Shown: positions 51,136 through 62,964 of the stretch, one piece after another
Position numbering within the stretch: position 1 is the stretch's first letter
How the letters are laid out: every line of letters starts with the position of its first letter
DNA from: Symbiodinium natans
Lineage: Eukaryota > Sar > Dinophyceae > Suessiales > Symbiodiniaceae
Assembly (NCBI GenBank): GCA_905221605.1
Contig: CAJNDS010002194.1
Span: forward strand, 365,001 to 429,000
DNA length: 64,000 bases
Direction of reading: 5' to 3'
Translations under genes and position numbers: made by a program
The notes under the pieces: generated by a model
Database searches by the model: none
Told to the model about the DNA's origin: nothing
What the model saw: the letters and a program-made list of their open reading frames with translations, nothing else

Positions 51136-51423
51136 TAGGCCCTAAACCCTAAACCCTAAACCCTAAACCCTAAACCCTAAACCCTAAAGCCCTAAACCCT
51201 AAAGCCCTAAACCCTAAAGCCCTAAAGGTGAACTCCAAGCTGCTCAAGACTTAAAAGCCTTGAGAGCCTTGAGTTTAGCCTGTCGGCTTGAGTGTTTAAG
51301 AAAACTGGCTCTAAGTCGGATCACTTTGGGCCCTGCTTGTGCTAACCCTAAACCCTAAACCCTAAACCCTAAACCCTAAACCCTAAACCCTAAACCCTAA
51401 ACCCTAAACCCTAAACCCTAAAC
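51136..51423 (-). repeat. Two CCCTAAA arrays with AGCCCTAAA variants
   Basis: Arrays at 51136-51230 and 51343-51423 with a single-copy spacer between. Confidence 0.9.
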
Positions 51424-51452
51424 AGCAAAGCCTAAGCCCTCAACATCGTCAG

Positions 51453-51535
51453 AACGACGGCTATGGCTCACGTGGTGAAGTCGGAGGCCGCGACGGCACG
51501 CTTGGCCCAGGGCTGACTTTGCTGGTGGGATTTGA
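51453..51535 (+). CDS. Candidate exon (NDGYGSRGEVGGRDGTLGPG)
   Basis: The acceptor is CAACATCGTCAG and the donor TTGA|GTAGGG. The reading is Gly-rich. Confidence 0.4.
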
Positions 51536-51536
51536 G

Positions 51537-52035
51537 TAGGGTTTAGGGTTTAGGGTTTAGGGTTTAGGGTTTAGGAGTTTAGGGTTTAGGATTCAGGGTT
51601 CAGGGTTCAGGGTTCAGGGTTCAAATGTGGGGCGATGAGGTTTGGAGTTATCCCCGCTCATGGGCATGGAGACCAGTGGGTTCCTAGAGTGGCTAAGGGA
51701 TGAGGGAATTCAGGGTTTAGGGTTTAGGATAGATTAGGGTTTAGGGTTTAGGGTTTAGGGTTTAGGGTTTAGGGTTTAGGGTTTAGGGTTTAGGGTTTAG
51801 GGTTTAGGGTTTAGGGTTTAGGGTTTAGGGTTTAGGGTTTAGGGTTATTAGGGTTTAGGGTTTGGGGTTTGGGGTTTGGGGTTTGGGGAGGGTTATGGAG
51901 GGGATGTAGGGAGCCTCCCGAGCTGCCAACTTCCATGAAGAGAATCTAGACTAGGATGGCCCCTGAAACCCCCTAAACCCTAAACCCTAAACCCTAAACC
52001 CTAAACCCTAAACCCTAAACCTTAAACCCTAAACT
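51537..52035. repeat. Cluster of TTTAGGG arrays followed by CCCTAAA
   Basis: TTTAGGG at 51537-51625 and 51714-51895 (about 18 units plus TTTGGGG variants), then CCCTAAA at 51966-52035. Confidence 0.9.
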
Positions 52036-52215
52036 AACCCAATAAGGGAAAGTATCAAATGTCCCAAGGGCCTACCTAGTAAAAGTTTGAGCGGTTGGCC
52101 GTACCAAAGTCTGGCCGATGTTTGGTGACTCGCAAGGGCTTCTTAGCATCCTCCTGGTGAAAAGGACGCCCCTTAACCCTAAACCCTAAACCCTAAACCC
52201 TAAACCCTAAACCCT

Positions 52216-54900
52216 GAACCCGAAACCCGACTGCATCTATGGAGGTTGGAGAGAATCAGGGATTGCTACGGCTTTGGGGTCTGGATTCGCCTCTTCAGTG
52301 TCTTGCTGGAGTTGTGTCAGTCGCGCGTTCATACACAACCCTGGCTTGCCATCTTCCGGGTTACTTTCGATTGTTCGGTATCCTGCAGACAGAACTTCGG
52401 CCCACATCTTCCTGAACCCTAAACCAGGGCTTGATCCACATCATGGGCTTTTTTTTCCTGGGATTCCCTGACGATCTATTGAACTTTCATGGTTTAGGGT
52501 GCCCAAGAAGCGCCCAGAATGTAGTCAGGGGCGCCATTGCTTGGGGATTAGGGTTCAGGGCCAGGGTTAAGGTGGGTTTAGGGCTTAAGGTTCGGATTGC
52601 ATGGGGACAGCTGCTTGTGACCTAGCCTTGGAGCAGTCCTTACATGCTCGATCTATCTTGGCTGATGCCAGGGAGAGCGTTCTCTATGGTAGCTGTCGTA
52701 CAAGGAGGGACATGCTTGTGCCAACTTGAAATCTTCCTTTGGCTCCAAGGCAAGGCTGCAGCTGTTTGGGTGGGGACGTGACCAGAAAAGGTTTTGGGAA
52801 CCTTGCGCCGAGCCCTTTTGATTTTCCTGTTGTTTATGCCGATCTGGCACCCTGTTCTCCAGAAAGTGCGAGTGCACAGTTGTGCACACACACCTGATTT
52901 TTTGGGGTGAGTGCAGTTTTTTCCTTTATCGGTTATTTCACAGATGTCCACTGCTGCGGTCTGGCACGAAGGGGGTGGGGCGGCCACACCCCAGCCACGC
53001 CAGCGAAGCTCTGGGCAAAACGGCTAATTTACGCGCGAAACGGGATTGCAGCTTCCGTCAGTTGCCACCAGTAGCAGAACCTTTGAGGGTGTGACCCATG
53101 CCTTTCCACCGGCGCAGGCTCCGATTTAATGGGCTTTCGGGGCAAACAACCCTGAGCCCGAAACCCAAATCCACTGAACCAAAGTTAGAAGCGTGCGCCA
53201 CAAATGGGAAGCCCTTGGAGCCACAGCGGTTCCGCGTGTTGCTTGAAAGCAAGACTTTGGGGCCTTTGGGTTTAAGGCTATCTTCAGGGCAGCCTCTGGG
53301 GAAGTGTTTGTGTCATGTCACGTCGTAGAAGCCTGGGCATGACGTTGAATCAATTGCAGACCGCTTGCACGGCAACCTTCTCGAAAGCGCCGAGTACTGG
53401 AGTGGGAGTCGAATGCTCCCCCAAACCCCGACGACAGTACCTGGAACCTGTTTGTACCCGGGCAATTGGCTCAACAATTGTCGCTGCTTTCAGTCCGTCC
53501 TGAAGGCCGGGTTTAGGGTTTAGGGTTTAGGGTTTCGGGTTTAAATCTAGAGCCAATTACTAAATTACCGTTTAATCCAGCATTCCACACCGTCGACTGG
53601 CCCACGTGTTCAAGCGCACTACTTAGTCGATCCTTGGCTATTTCCTCGGGCTGAACATATTCCCTACGCCCCAATCATGTTCGAGCAGCCGGCAAGTCTT
53701 CTGTTCTTACCTTTGGGGAAGACAGAGTCCGCGGCAGCTGCACATCTGCATTCAAGTAGGGCTAACAGCATTCAGCGTGCAATGTGTCAGCGAGACTGGT
53801 TCCGAAGATGTCGCGGCTGGCGCATGGAAGGTGTTGGCGCGGCCCCGAAACCTCCGGCGGGTGTGGTTGCATCTCCTTTTTTGTAGACGTTTCAACTACA
53901 GCCTGGCCTGAAGTTACAATACCCTAGTTGAATCTTGTGAAAATGAGGAAGGTTTCCTGTTATCTACATTCGAGAGTATAGTTGGCTGTTTCATATTGGA
54001 ATTTCGAGGACATAGAGGACATCACGGTTCTCCAAGAGCTTGAATCCTAATCCAGAGGAAACAATAGTTTCCGATTGGTCGCGTCGAGCAGAGGTTTGGC
54101 TGATACACTACAAGGAAAGTGCACACTCCTCACCCCAAGCAATCAAGGTTTCTAATAATGTGATGGAGGACTTGGAGGTTCAATCGAAAGAATCACGGGT
54201 TCATTTAGGATGGAGGATCAAACGCGCAAGGGGCCAGCGTAAATACCTTGTGGATGAAAGCCTTCCCCCATTTTTAAACCCCTAATCTAGAAGTGCAGGT
54301 TGGGAGAAACAGTTTCAAATATTTGGGGGTTTGGTCTTGGGGTTTTTTGTCGGGAAGTTTTGGGGCACCGGGGCAGGGTTGAGTCTAAGGGAGGAGGGTT
54401 GAGCCCTTAACCCTAAACTAGAAAACGCAAATGTGCCTTTTGGACTTTTCTGAACTGTGAGTCTTGGAACCCGCTCCAACCCACCCCCTCATGCTTTTCT
54501 GCTTCGCGGTAGCGGGAGGAGGGGGTGGTCAAAAATGGGCAGTAGACGTTTGACGTGTCAAAACTTGAGCTTGCTCTCGGACACCTTGGAGAACAAACCG
54601 ATACCATAGATAGAAGGTTCCTTGTGCTAGAATAGGTAAGGGAAGAGGAGTTTTGCGAATGAACAGATCGAGGACATAGACCTCCTCCATTATTCAAGCG
54701 GAGGGAATACCAGTTTTCTTTTCAACTCCACATGAAAGCCCAGCACGACAAGAGGAGCGAAAGGCCTTTCTTTGTATTTATAAAAGTTCACAGTATCTCC
54801 TATTGAAAGGTACTGCAAAAAAAACTGCGGCTTTCATATTACGTTGGAGAGCAAGAGGAAAATAATGGTTTTGTGATACCTAGAGGGCCTGTTGATTTGC
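52216..54900 (+). other. Region note: repeat-poor stretch without assigned gene
   Basis: Open frames at 52,640-52,987 (minus, Cys-containing), 53,098-53,328 and 53,677-53,886 (plus) are short and unassigned. 54,300-54,900 shows nothing I can support. Confidence 0.4.
54040..54285 (+). CDS. Unassigned open frame, about 81 codons
   Basis: It reads NPNPEETIVSDWSRRAEVWL and further charged, protein-like sequence to a TAA at 54283-54285. There is no ATG at the start, so it would be an internal or terminal exon. Function unknown. Confidence 0.25.
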   Translation: MNPNPEETIVSDWSRRAEVWLIHYKESAHSSPQAIKVSNNVMEDLEVQSKESRVHLGWRIKRARGQRKYLVDESLPPFLNP

Positions 54901-54901
54901 A

Positions 54902-55325
54902 ACCCTTAAACCCCTAAACCCCTATAAACCCCTAAACCCTAAGCCCCGAAACCCCTAAGCCCCTAAACCCTAAACCCTATAAACCCTATAAACCCTAAAC
55001 CCTAAACCCTAAACCCTAAACCCTAAACCCTAAACCCCAAACCCCAAACCCTAAACCCTAAACCCTAAACCCTAAACCCTAAACCAAGACAAGCAAGGTC
55101 GAGATATTTGACGCCCGGTGGACTTAGAGCAGTGGGTTTCGGAAGCGATAGGTAAAGTCCAACCCGAAACCCTAACCCCAACCCTAAACCCTAAACCCTA
55201 AACTTTAAACCCTAAACTTTAAACCCTAAACCCTAAACCCTAAACCCTAAACCCTAAACCCTAAACCCTAAACCCTAAACCCTAAACCCTAAACCCTGCA
55301 AACCCTAAACCGCCTAAACCCTAAA
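54902..55325 (-). repeat. Two CCCTAAA arrays
   Basis: 54902-55085 with CCCTATAAA variants at its left, and 55165-55325 with CTTTAAA variants. Confidence 0.9.
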
Positions 55326-55329
55326 AGTG

Positions 55330-56780
55330 GCATACTTTTTGAGACAGCGAAGAGAACCCTGGAATCCTGGAATGCGGAAAGACATAGCTGCATGGTTGGC
55401 ATTGTCTCTCTTTCCTTGCCTCGCTTTGTGTGCTGCAGTTACGTGTCTTTTGCATATGAGGAGTCTAAGTTATCTTTGTCATATGTAGTTGGGTAACATT
55501 CCACATTTTTAAGGGTACTTAAACCCGATAAGGAAAAAAGAGTTTACATTTTCAATATCATCCCAACAATGAACTATAGTTAAGCATTCCACACTGCGGC
55601 TCTTATCGCACCCCGAGAGGGCGGCGGACACGCCGCGGACACGCCCACGTTCATTGCTGCGGCGCTTGCATCATAAAGTTGCAAGCGTTATCAGACTTCG
55701 AGCCTGTTGAAAACTCTTAAGGCTTCAAACATGCTGCCGTCGAAGGCGTAGGTGGATGTAGGTGACTGCTAGGCGCACACAAGTCCTACAAAAAACATAG
55801 TGGACACGTCACTTGCTTATACATCGGTTTTGCGAGTTGTAGCCTAGATATGACCAACGGAAAACACATAGCCGCCACAACGCCACCTTTGCATCTGCGA
55901 AGCTTAGAAGTCGACATCTTGACCTACACTTCTTCAAGCCATCGGGGCTTTTCGTGGCGTGGCGCTATGTCTCTGAATTCACATATTGCAAGCCCGAATT
56001 CACAGATTGGCTGGGGAGGTGGTAAAAGAATTCCGACAATAGGCACGCCGCACCACATCTCGCACGGCAGTGCATGGAGCATAGGGCTCACCCAAAAACT
56101 AGGACCCCCAAACATGCTTGTCTTCCTCCTGTTTAGGGGTTTGGTGCCCAGATAACCGCACTGAGAAAGTAATAGCCACCCCGCTTCTTCTAACGCTCAC
56201 AGGCGTCCTCAGTAAAGCCAGAACCCCTGACTTTGCACCTCGATCCTAGAGAGTTGTCGAACGTGGGCGCAAGCGGAACCCCTAAGCCCTGAACCCTGAA
56301 TTAAACTAAATTAAAAACCCTAAACCACAAGCCCTAAACGTAACGCTAACGACATCCTGGATCAGGTGGAAGGTTTACCGGGACTAACCCTTTAAATCCC
56401 TTAAAAAAGGGAATTTCGCCTCAGTCATTCGCATACTTATTCTTCTCACGGCTGGAAGTCAGTGCAGTTTTCATCTTCCAAAGGGGAGCATCAAGCCCCA
56501 AGCTTTGATTCAGCTGGTATAAGGAAGGGCCCCCTAGTTATAAGTATTGTTATAAGGGCCCTAAAATGGGTTATAAGGATCCTAAATTAGGTTGTAAGTC
56601 CCTGAACTACAGTTAGTATAGTAAGGGGCCCCCCCCTCATTGTATCACTCTTTCCCAAGAAGTCACAGGCGTGATCCCTTTCCCGAAACTTTGCAGCCCG
56701 AGCCCGCGAGAGCCCCGAAGGCCTTTTTTTTCCTAACCAGATCGAAGGCTCAGCGGCTTTCGGGCTCAGAGTTTCGGGAT
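55330..56780 (+). other. Region note: repeat-poor stretch
   Basis: A 101-codon ATG frame at 55,850-56,155 has unremarkable composition and overlaps an antisense frame. 56,515-56,640 has repeated GTTATAAG pieces reminiscent of the family C elements. Confidence 0.35.
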
Positions 56781-56895
56781 GAGATAGGGTTTGAGGGATC
56801 AGGGTTTAGGGTTTAGGGTTTCGGGTTTAGGGTTTAGGGTTTGGGGTTTAGGGTTTAGGGTTTGGGGTTTGGGGTTTAGGGTTTAGGGGGCCAAG

Positions 56896-57003
56896 TTTTC
56901 GGAAACCGTGTTCACTTGGGGTGAGTGGTTCGAAGCTGAAAGAGTGCTGGCTGCCAAACGGGCGAATGCGAGCCAGCACTCGACTTGCCTCGAAACATCC
57001 TGG
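56896..57003 (+). CDS. Candidate exon (FSETVFTWGEWFEAERVLAA)
   Basis: Exactly 36 codons lie between acceptor GGGGGCCAAG and donor TGG|GTTTAGGG, where a 16-unit array starts. An internal GTGAGT at about 56921 is an alternative donor. Confidence 0.45.
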
Positions 57004-57113
57004 GTTTAGGGTTTAGGGTTTAGGGTTTAGGGTTTAGGGTTTAGGGTTTAGGGTTTAGGGTTTAGGGTTTAGGGTTTAGGGTTTAGGGTTTAGGGTTTAG
57101 GGTTTAGGGTTTA
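57004..57113 (+). repeat. TTTAGGG array starting at a donor site
   Basis: About 16 perfect units that begin at the GT following the 56896-57003 island. Confidence 0.95.
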
Positions 57114-57129
57114 GACTTCCTGCTCCCAG

Positions 57130-57178
57130 ACAACATGGGCTACATTGAGTTTTGTGGATTTTAGATCCAGCTCGGCAG
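57130..57178 (+). CDS. Candidate exon after a 16-unit array
   Basis: The acceptor is CTTCCTGCTCCCAG. Readings TTWATLSFVDFRSSSA or NMGYIEFCGF (then TAG) are both possible. Confidence 0.3.
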
Positions 57179-59421
57179 GGGTGTGTCAGTCATCCCTTCA
57201 ACCTAAACCCTAAAAACTAGGTGGGACTTTACTACAACTTTAGCACTCTATGAGTTTTGGGGTTCCTCTAATTTCATATTAAGGGAGCTAAAAGTTAAAC
57301 TTTTATTGGGGGTTAAAGAGCAACCAAGCAAACTAAACCTATCTAAACCCTGGCGTGGATGGCTTCACTCCTCTGGGCGTGCTTAGCGGGAGCGTTTTGA
57401 GGCTGACAAGCGTGCTGCCTTGCGACTGTGAGCCAGCGCCTAAACAGCCTCAAAGCACCCTACCTGAGCAAGCTTCTTGTTACAAAGCTTGTAGCTCAGA
57501 GCCTATACGGCTTTTTCGAGATGCCAAGTTTCGAACTCTAAACCCTAAACCTTAAACCCTAAACCTTAAACTCTAAACCCTAAACCCTAAACCCTAAAAC
57601 CTATTATCCCTGGACTCAAGAGCCCAACCCTCTCGAAAACTTACAGCCGAAACGCAACCCCTAAAGCGTAAAGGCCTACAAGAAACCCAGAAGCCCTGAA
57701 AGGGTTTAGGGTTCAGGGTCATAGGGTTCAGGGTAAGCCCCAGAAGAAGACAGCCCTTGAAGCCCTAAAACCCCAGAAGCCCTTCAAGCCCCATAAAAAC
57801 CCTCAAAGCCCTTACAGTCTTAACCCCCCCCCCCAAACCTCCAAAGAACCTTAAAACCCTTCAAGGCCTTCAACCTCAAAAGCCCTTCAAACCCTGCCAC
57901 CTCAACAGCCCTATCAAACCCTCAGCAGCCCTTAAGACCCTAAAGCCCCCAGCAGAAACCCAAAAGCCCTTCAAAACCCTTATAGCTCTAACACTCCAAG
58001 AGCTAAACCCGAGCCTATATCTGCCGAAACGTCCTCCTTCCCGCCAAATCGGAGGAGAGTGAGTGTGTAATCAAGAAGCTCGTGTTCAAACCAGGTCTTT
58101 TTCTCGTTTTGGTGACAGGTGGGTTTAGGGTTTCTTGGGATGAGAGCATTTTGAAACGCCCATCGTAGACTCTCATAGGCGTTGCAAGGGAAACGAAGGA
58201 GGTTGCATGTTGCATTTCTCGATGGGCCGCCTTACCCGAAAATGAGCTCGATCTGCTGCAGAAGTAGGACCCCATGCACACAGGTGGACCCACATGAAGT
58301 AGGGTTTATATTGCTGTTATTGGTGAGTGTACATAAGGTTCCTTTTAAATTTGCTGAGTGTATATACTGAATTTGCTTTTGGGGATACAAGAAATATAAA
58401 CCCTCTCTTGAAAACGGATACAATCCCCTTTTGATGAACATCCGCACTGGGTTAAACTTGGGTTCCACCCAGGGTCATGAACTCACAGCCCTGGTCCGGG
58501 ACTGTGCAGTTGCAGGTTTGGGAGTGTGGTTTAGGGTTTAATTAGGGTTTAGGGTTTAGGGTTTAGGGTTTAGGTTTAGGGTTTAGGGTGTAGTATGCGG
58601 TTCCTCGAGTGTAGGGTTTGGATCTCGAACGCCACAACCTCCATTCAACCTCTGGCAGTTCAAGCTATGTCTGCAAGTAGTGTTAAACTTTTTCAATAGC
58701 TAAGCACTCTGGCTGCGCACATATCGAAGGCGTTGCCTTGTAGGCCTTGTCGTAATTCGGTCTATGTGGTTGCTCCCAGAAGGAACAGCTGAGATGTTTG
58801 ATGGTTTCAAGAGCATTCTTCCGTCAAGTCCTCGTACGCTGGAGCCGTGCATCCCCCCCACACCAACCCCCCCCTCCCGCAGGAGCGAAACATTCGGGTT
58901 CATTTAGGGTTTGTTTTTTGAGGATTTATTGTTGAGGGTGTAGGGTTTAGGGTTTAGGGAGGAGGGAGGAGGATTCGAAGGAAGGGCCACGTGTACCTGA
59001 ACCTTAGGCGGGCCTCTAGCGGTTTGGGCAGGCTGTCCCATCTCATCGGGTATGCAGAATCTTGGTCCTTGGTAGCCCAGCAGCACCCCTGTACCATCTT
59101 CGGGATATGGGGGGTTTAGGGTTTAGGGTCTAGGGCTTAGGGTTTAGGGTTCTGGATTTAGGTTTAGGGTTTAGGGTTTAGGGTTTAGGGTATGGGTAGG
59201 GTAACCAACGCCAAAGGAAGGCTCTCCTCAATATCAGACGGCTGCTGGGCTACCAAGGGTCATGAAATTGTTTTGTGGCTGCCACGACCATGGCGTTCTC
59301 GCTTCAACAGTAGATAATCTCACACATGTCACAAAACTTGGTGCGAACGTGCAAATGAAGAGGTGGAAGCCCCCGCAACCATGTCTCCACCTCGTGTAGA
59401 GACCAACAATCTGTCCGAGAG

Positions 59422-59817
59422 TTGAAGCAGAGCTGCTCCACTTACCTGGATGACATCTGTGCATCACGCACATGCCTCGCCTTGTTAACACTTCCTGGGA
59501 TTGATCGCCAATTGCTTCGGGGCAGTCTTTCTGACTTACGAGATGAGGCGCGCCTTCTGTCTCACGATCGCACGGATTACTGGAGGAGTTTGCCAGCTTC
59601 CCACCGACACGGCTGTATGCTGCGCAGCCATGGAGCCATTGATGCCCGCGATGGTGCCACGATGCTGCACATCCTAGTCCCTCAGCCCCAAACCCCAAAC
59701 CCAACACACCAGCAATCGTGTTTTTGGGGCCATCGGCACGAAAGTGGACGTCCCGCCGATATCCCTGGTGTTGCGAGACTCGGAGGGCACGAGGGCGGAA
59801 GACAAGACCCGCAGTGA
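59422..59817 (+). CDS. Unassigned open frame, about 131 codons
   Basis: The first 80 codons (containing LPGIDRQLLRGSLSDLRDEA) are protein-like. The end (PQPQTPNPTHQQ) resembles translated degenerate repeat. There is no ATG at the left border, and the antisense frame (59234-59707) is also open, so strand is uncertain. Confidence 0.25.
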   Translation: MKQSCSTYLDDICASRTCLALLTLPGIDRQLLRGSLSDLRDEARLLSHDRTDYWRSLPASHRHGCMLRSHGAIDARDGATMLHILVPQPQTPNPTHQQSCFWGHRHESGRPADIPGVARLGGHEGGRQDPQ

Positions 59818-60224
59818 CTTGGATTCATGCCATTGTTGTACTACCAGTTACTAATTACCAAGCCAAACGGACTCCACACAGTCCAAGCTTCAGACAATGG
59901 CCGTGTTGAAAGACAATCTGAAGCTTGCAGCCAGTAGGGCCTATCGGACAGGCGAACGGAATCTGTTGATGTGATGTCCTTCGCCGTGGCCTGCTTCCCT
60001 CTGCGAAATCTTGCACTGCAGACTTTCCCTAGCTTTTGAATGCGTTTGTTTTACACATTTGCGGGAAGACTGCTTGAGCTGACTTCTGGACAGCGCAACT
60101 TTCAAACTGCGGGATGTGATGCTCGAGACTTCTCGGGCTGGTCCTGAGTTCACGTCAGTGCTTTGCTCGATGCGCGAGTGTGTGTATATTTATTTGTATC
60201 AAGCCGCTCTATGTTTGGTTTGTC

Positions 60225-60335
60225 ATGTCTGCCGAGGGAGGAGGCAACGATTATGAAGATGGAGGCCTGATCATGGTCTCGCGATCGCCGCAAGAAACTC
60301 ACAAGCTAACGATCGAAGCGAAGCCAATCCAGTAG
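60225..60335 (+). CDS. Small open frame of 36 codons (MSAEGGGNDYEDGGLIMVSR)
   Basis: It has an ATG start and TAG stop. The composition looks like protein, acidic then basic. It may be a short gene or a single exon of a longer one. Confidence 0.25.
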   Translation: MSAEGGGNDYEDGGLIMVSRSPQETHKLTIEAKPIQ

Positions 60336-61196
60336 CATGGACGGTTGCTCCTACACGGCAATACGTGGTTTGACTTGGCCATTGTGCAACACATGCATGC
60401 ATTCGTTAAAAGCATCCTGGGCTGTTGCACCGTTCAGCTTCATCGGCAGCGTCGTGTGTCCGTGTGGCCGTTGGACAGGACCCTGCTTCCCTCCTGCATA
60501 CTCGTGAGCCAAAAGCAACCGCTGCAAATGTTGCCTTGCTGACATGCGGATTGGTCGTCGCTAAGATGCCCTCTTGACCTTGGAAGAGTTTACAAAAACA
60601 AAGTCAACTAGAGGTCGACCTATAGATTCGAATTAGTCTGTTTTGATGTGTGTCATTGCTACAATTTCTCGCGCCTTGGAGGGTAGCGGTTGCGCTGGCG
60701 GCAGGAAACAAACTGCGCATGAGCTGTGTAGCCGAACGTCCGCCCTTGCTGGTCTACGTGCAGAGGCCCCCCAGCACAAGCGGCGCGAACCAGCGCTTGC
60801 TTTCCCGCGAGACGCTATCTTTCTGTTATAGATCTAGCTAGGGCCGATGTCGGCTTAGATTAAGCGGTACAGGGTCCGAAGAGGATACCGTGCTCCTAGA
60901 ACAGTGGAGGCCTCCGTTGCTTATCACCTGCATGGTCCGGGATGGCAGCAGTCTGACCTTGCATCAAAGCTCTGTCGGCGCGACCCCGAGACCGAGCACA
61001 GGGGGCTGATCACCTGCATGGCCCTGAGAGGTAGTGGGGCAATCTGGCAATCTTGTGGAGCGTCTGGATGGCGCAGAGCCCCAAACAAGGGAATTCAGGA
61101 GGCACCTTGGCAACTCGGCAAATGTTTACCGATCGCATTCAGCGAGCTCAGTTAATATGCATCAGCTAGTGCTATGCCAGGCGGTGCCAAACCTGC

Positions 61197-61439
61197 GTGG
61201 CAGGTGAAGATGTACACTGTTTGGTCATGATCAATGCACGCGACGACGCTGAAAGACCTTTGAGCTTCGGTAGGCTTCAGAACAAAGCGTTTACCGTTTA
61301 CCGCATGGTTCCCAAAACCGACCATGGTGAAGTGCGCGCCAGCAGCTGCTCAGCAGATGATGGAATGGACATCGACACTTTATTGGACACAAGGGTCGTG
61401 ACGGGCTTCTTACACACCCATGTCATGCCACCTGGCTGA
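61197..61439 (+). CDS. Unassigned open frame, about 80 codons
   Basis: It contains INARDDAERPLSFGRLQNKA and DDGMDIDTLLDTRVVTG and ends TGA. It reads like a folded protein segment, but I cannot place it in a family. There is no ATG at the left border. Confidence 0.25.
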   Translation: MAGEDVHCLVMINARDDAERPLSFGRLQNKAFTVYRMVPKTDHGEVRASSCSADDGMDIDTLLDTRVVTGFLHTHVMPPG

Positions 61440-62293
61440 TTCATTCGTATTTCGCAGGCCAATCTTGAAGACTGTGACAAACCCAACGTCGAAAAGAGGT
61501 CCGGGAACCTGTATACATGCCCAGCAGTAAACACAAAGACGTCCAATTCTCGCCCGCAGCGACAGCCGCGAAAGTAGCCCCGAGGCTTTGACTAAAGCAA
61601 CATGGGCACTAAACTCGGGACCGGCCCCACAATCAAACAGTCAGCTCATGACTGCGCTAGGGCCCGACCGCTGTGAGAAGCTCGGGTCGGCTAATGCACA
61701 GTGTAGGGCAGCATCGCGCCGACGTGTCCAGTTTTTTGTGCAAAATCAGGAGGCGGGCGCCCCAAGTAAGTTCGCCTAAGCCCTCGCCCCTTCGTACGGA
61801 GTCTTCTGGCATGCTGCTAACCTCGTAAGGCCTTCCCTGAAGTCACGCTGCCATCTACTCTCCATGGTACGTCTTCCAGCTGTCTGTGGGCCCTTCGCGC
61901 CCCAACGCTCGGGTTCGCAGAAATTCGAAGAGCCCACTTAATTCTACAACCCACAGAGTTCGCGAAACTGGTACCTGTTGCCCGTAAGACGGTTTCCTAC
62001 CTCCGCATCTTCCCCGATGTTCATCACATGTTCATGCTTGTTAGCTTCAGAATCCGGCTGTCCATGCCAGGCTCAAACATCCCGGGCACCCCCGCGAACT
62101 TCGGCTGTTCGAGCACGCTAAAGTGCTGCGGCACGCGCAGCGCCCCCAGAAAATGGAGGGGGGGCTGAATTTTTCGCTTGATAAGGTTTTTGTTCTTGAG
62201 TCAGCTTGAGTCATGTGCAATTGCGTTGATTGCGAGCGAGCATGTCCGGGATAAGACAGGCATTCAAGATCCCCCCAAATATCAGGAACTCCA

Positions 62294-62480
62294 ACTTCGT
62301 TGTGGCTGCAACTGTAGTTTGCTGTTGCCACGGGCCAGTTTTCTTGTCGTACACATATTGTCCAATTCATGTTTCTTCTCCGGGATGAAGATCGCCTGCA
62401 GCAGAAACTCAAACTTCGTCATGGTTGAAACTTTTGGTCACGGGCCAGGTTCTTGTCGTATACATATTGTCATCTATAGC
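62294..62480 (+). repeat. Tandem duplication, about 120-bp period
   Basis: ACTTCGTTGTGGCTG...CACGGGCCAGTTTTCTTGTCGTACACATATTGT at 62298-62362 recurs as ACTTCGTCATGGTTG...CACGGGCCAGGTTCTTGTCGTATACATATTGT at 62413-62471. Two diverged copies. Confidence 0.7.
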
Positions 62481-62625
62481 TTCTGTAATTTCAAATCTCG
62501 CCAAGCTTTTGCGCCGGTCTTCTTGCAGTAACACAAAATGTCCAGTGGTGGGAGGGGTTTCTTCGCAGGCATCGGTTGGGGGTTAGGGACGGTTCGGGCT
62601 TAGGGTTTAGGATTTTGGGTTTAAT

Positions 62626-62964
62626 TTAAGGGTTTAAGGGCTTACAGGGTTCAAGGGCTTTGAGTTTTAGGGCTTTAGGGAGCGTCGAAGATCGGAGTGA
62701 GGCCTTCATTGGCAATCCAGTTCGAGTTTTTCGACTTTCGTCCACAGGCTTGTTTCCCTCAACTTGCCGGCGAACATGTTGAGCTCCACTGTCTAAATGC
62801 AGTTTCCCTACCACCCTGGCGCAATGCATGACCAACACCGGCTCAAGTTCGGGTTCAAATGCTGTCCCCTGTCCGATGTCCCAGCAATGACGTCCCTCGT
62901 GAATCTGCCAAGCCGCAGCGCCACCTGTCATGGTTTTTGGTAAGTGGGTTGACCACCGGCGCAC
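62626..62964 (-). CDS. Unassigned minus-strand open frame, 112 codons
   Basis: It includes GTAFEPELEPVLVMHCARVV and VRRQVEGNKPVDESRKTRTG. The C-terminal end (LKLKALEPCKPLNP) is translated telomere-like repeat. Orientation opposite to the other islands lowers confidence. Confidence 0.2.
   Translation of the reverse strand: MRRWSTHLPKTMTGGAAAWQIHEGRHCWDIGQGTAFEPELEPVLVMHCARVVGKLHLDSGAQHVRRQVEGNKPVDESRKTRTGLPMKASLRSSTLPKALKLKALEPCKPLNP

Noticed and set aside
59234-59707. 157-codon minus frame
   Set aside because: It overlaps a comparably long plus frame, its N-terminus is translated degenerate repeat, and no domain is recognisable.
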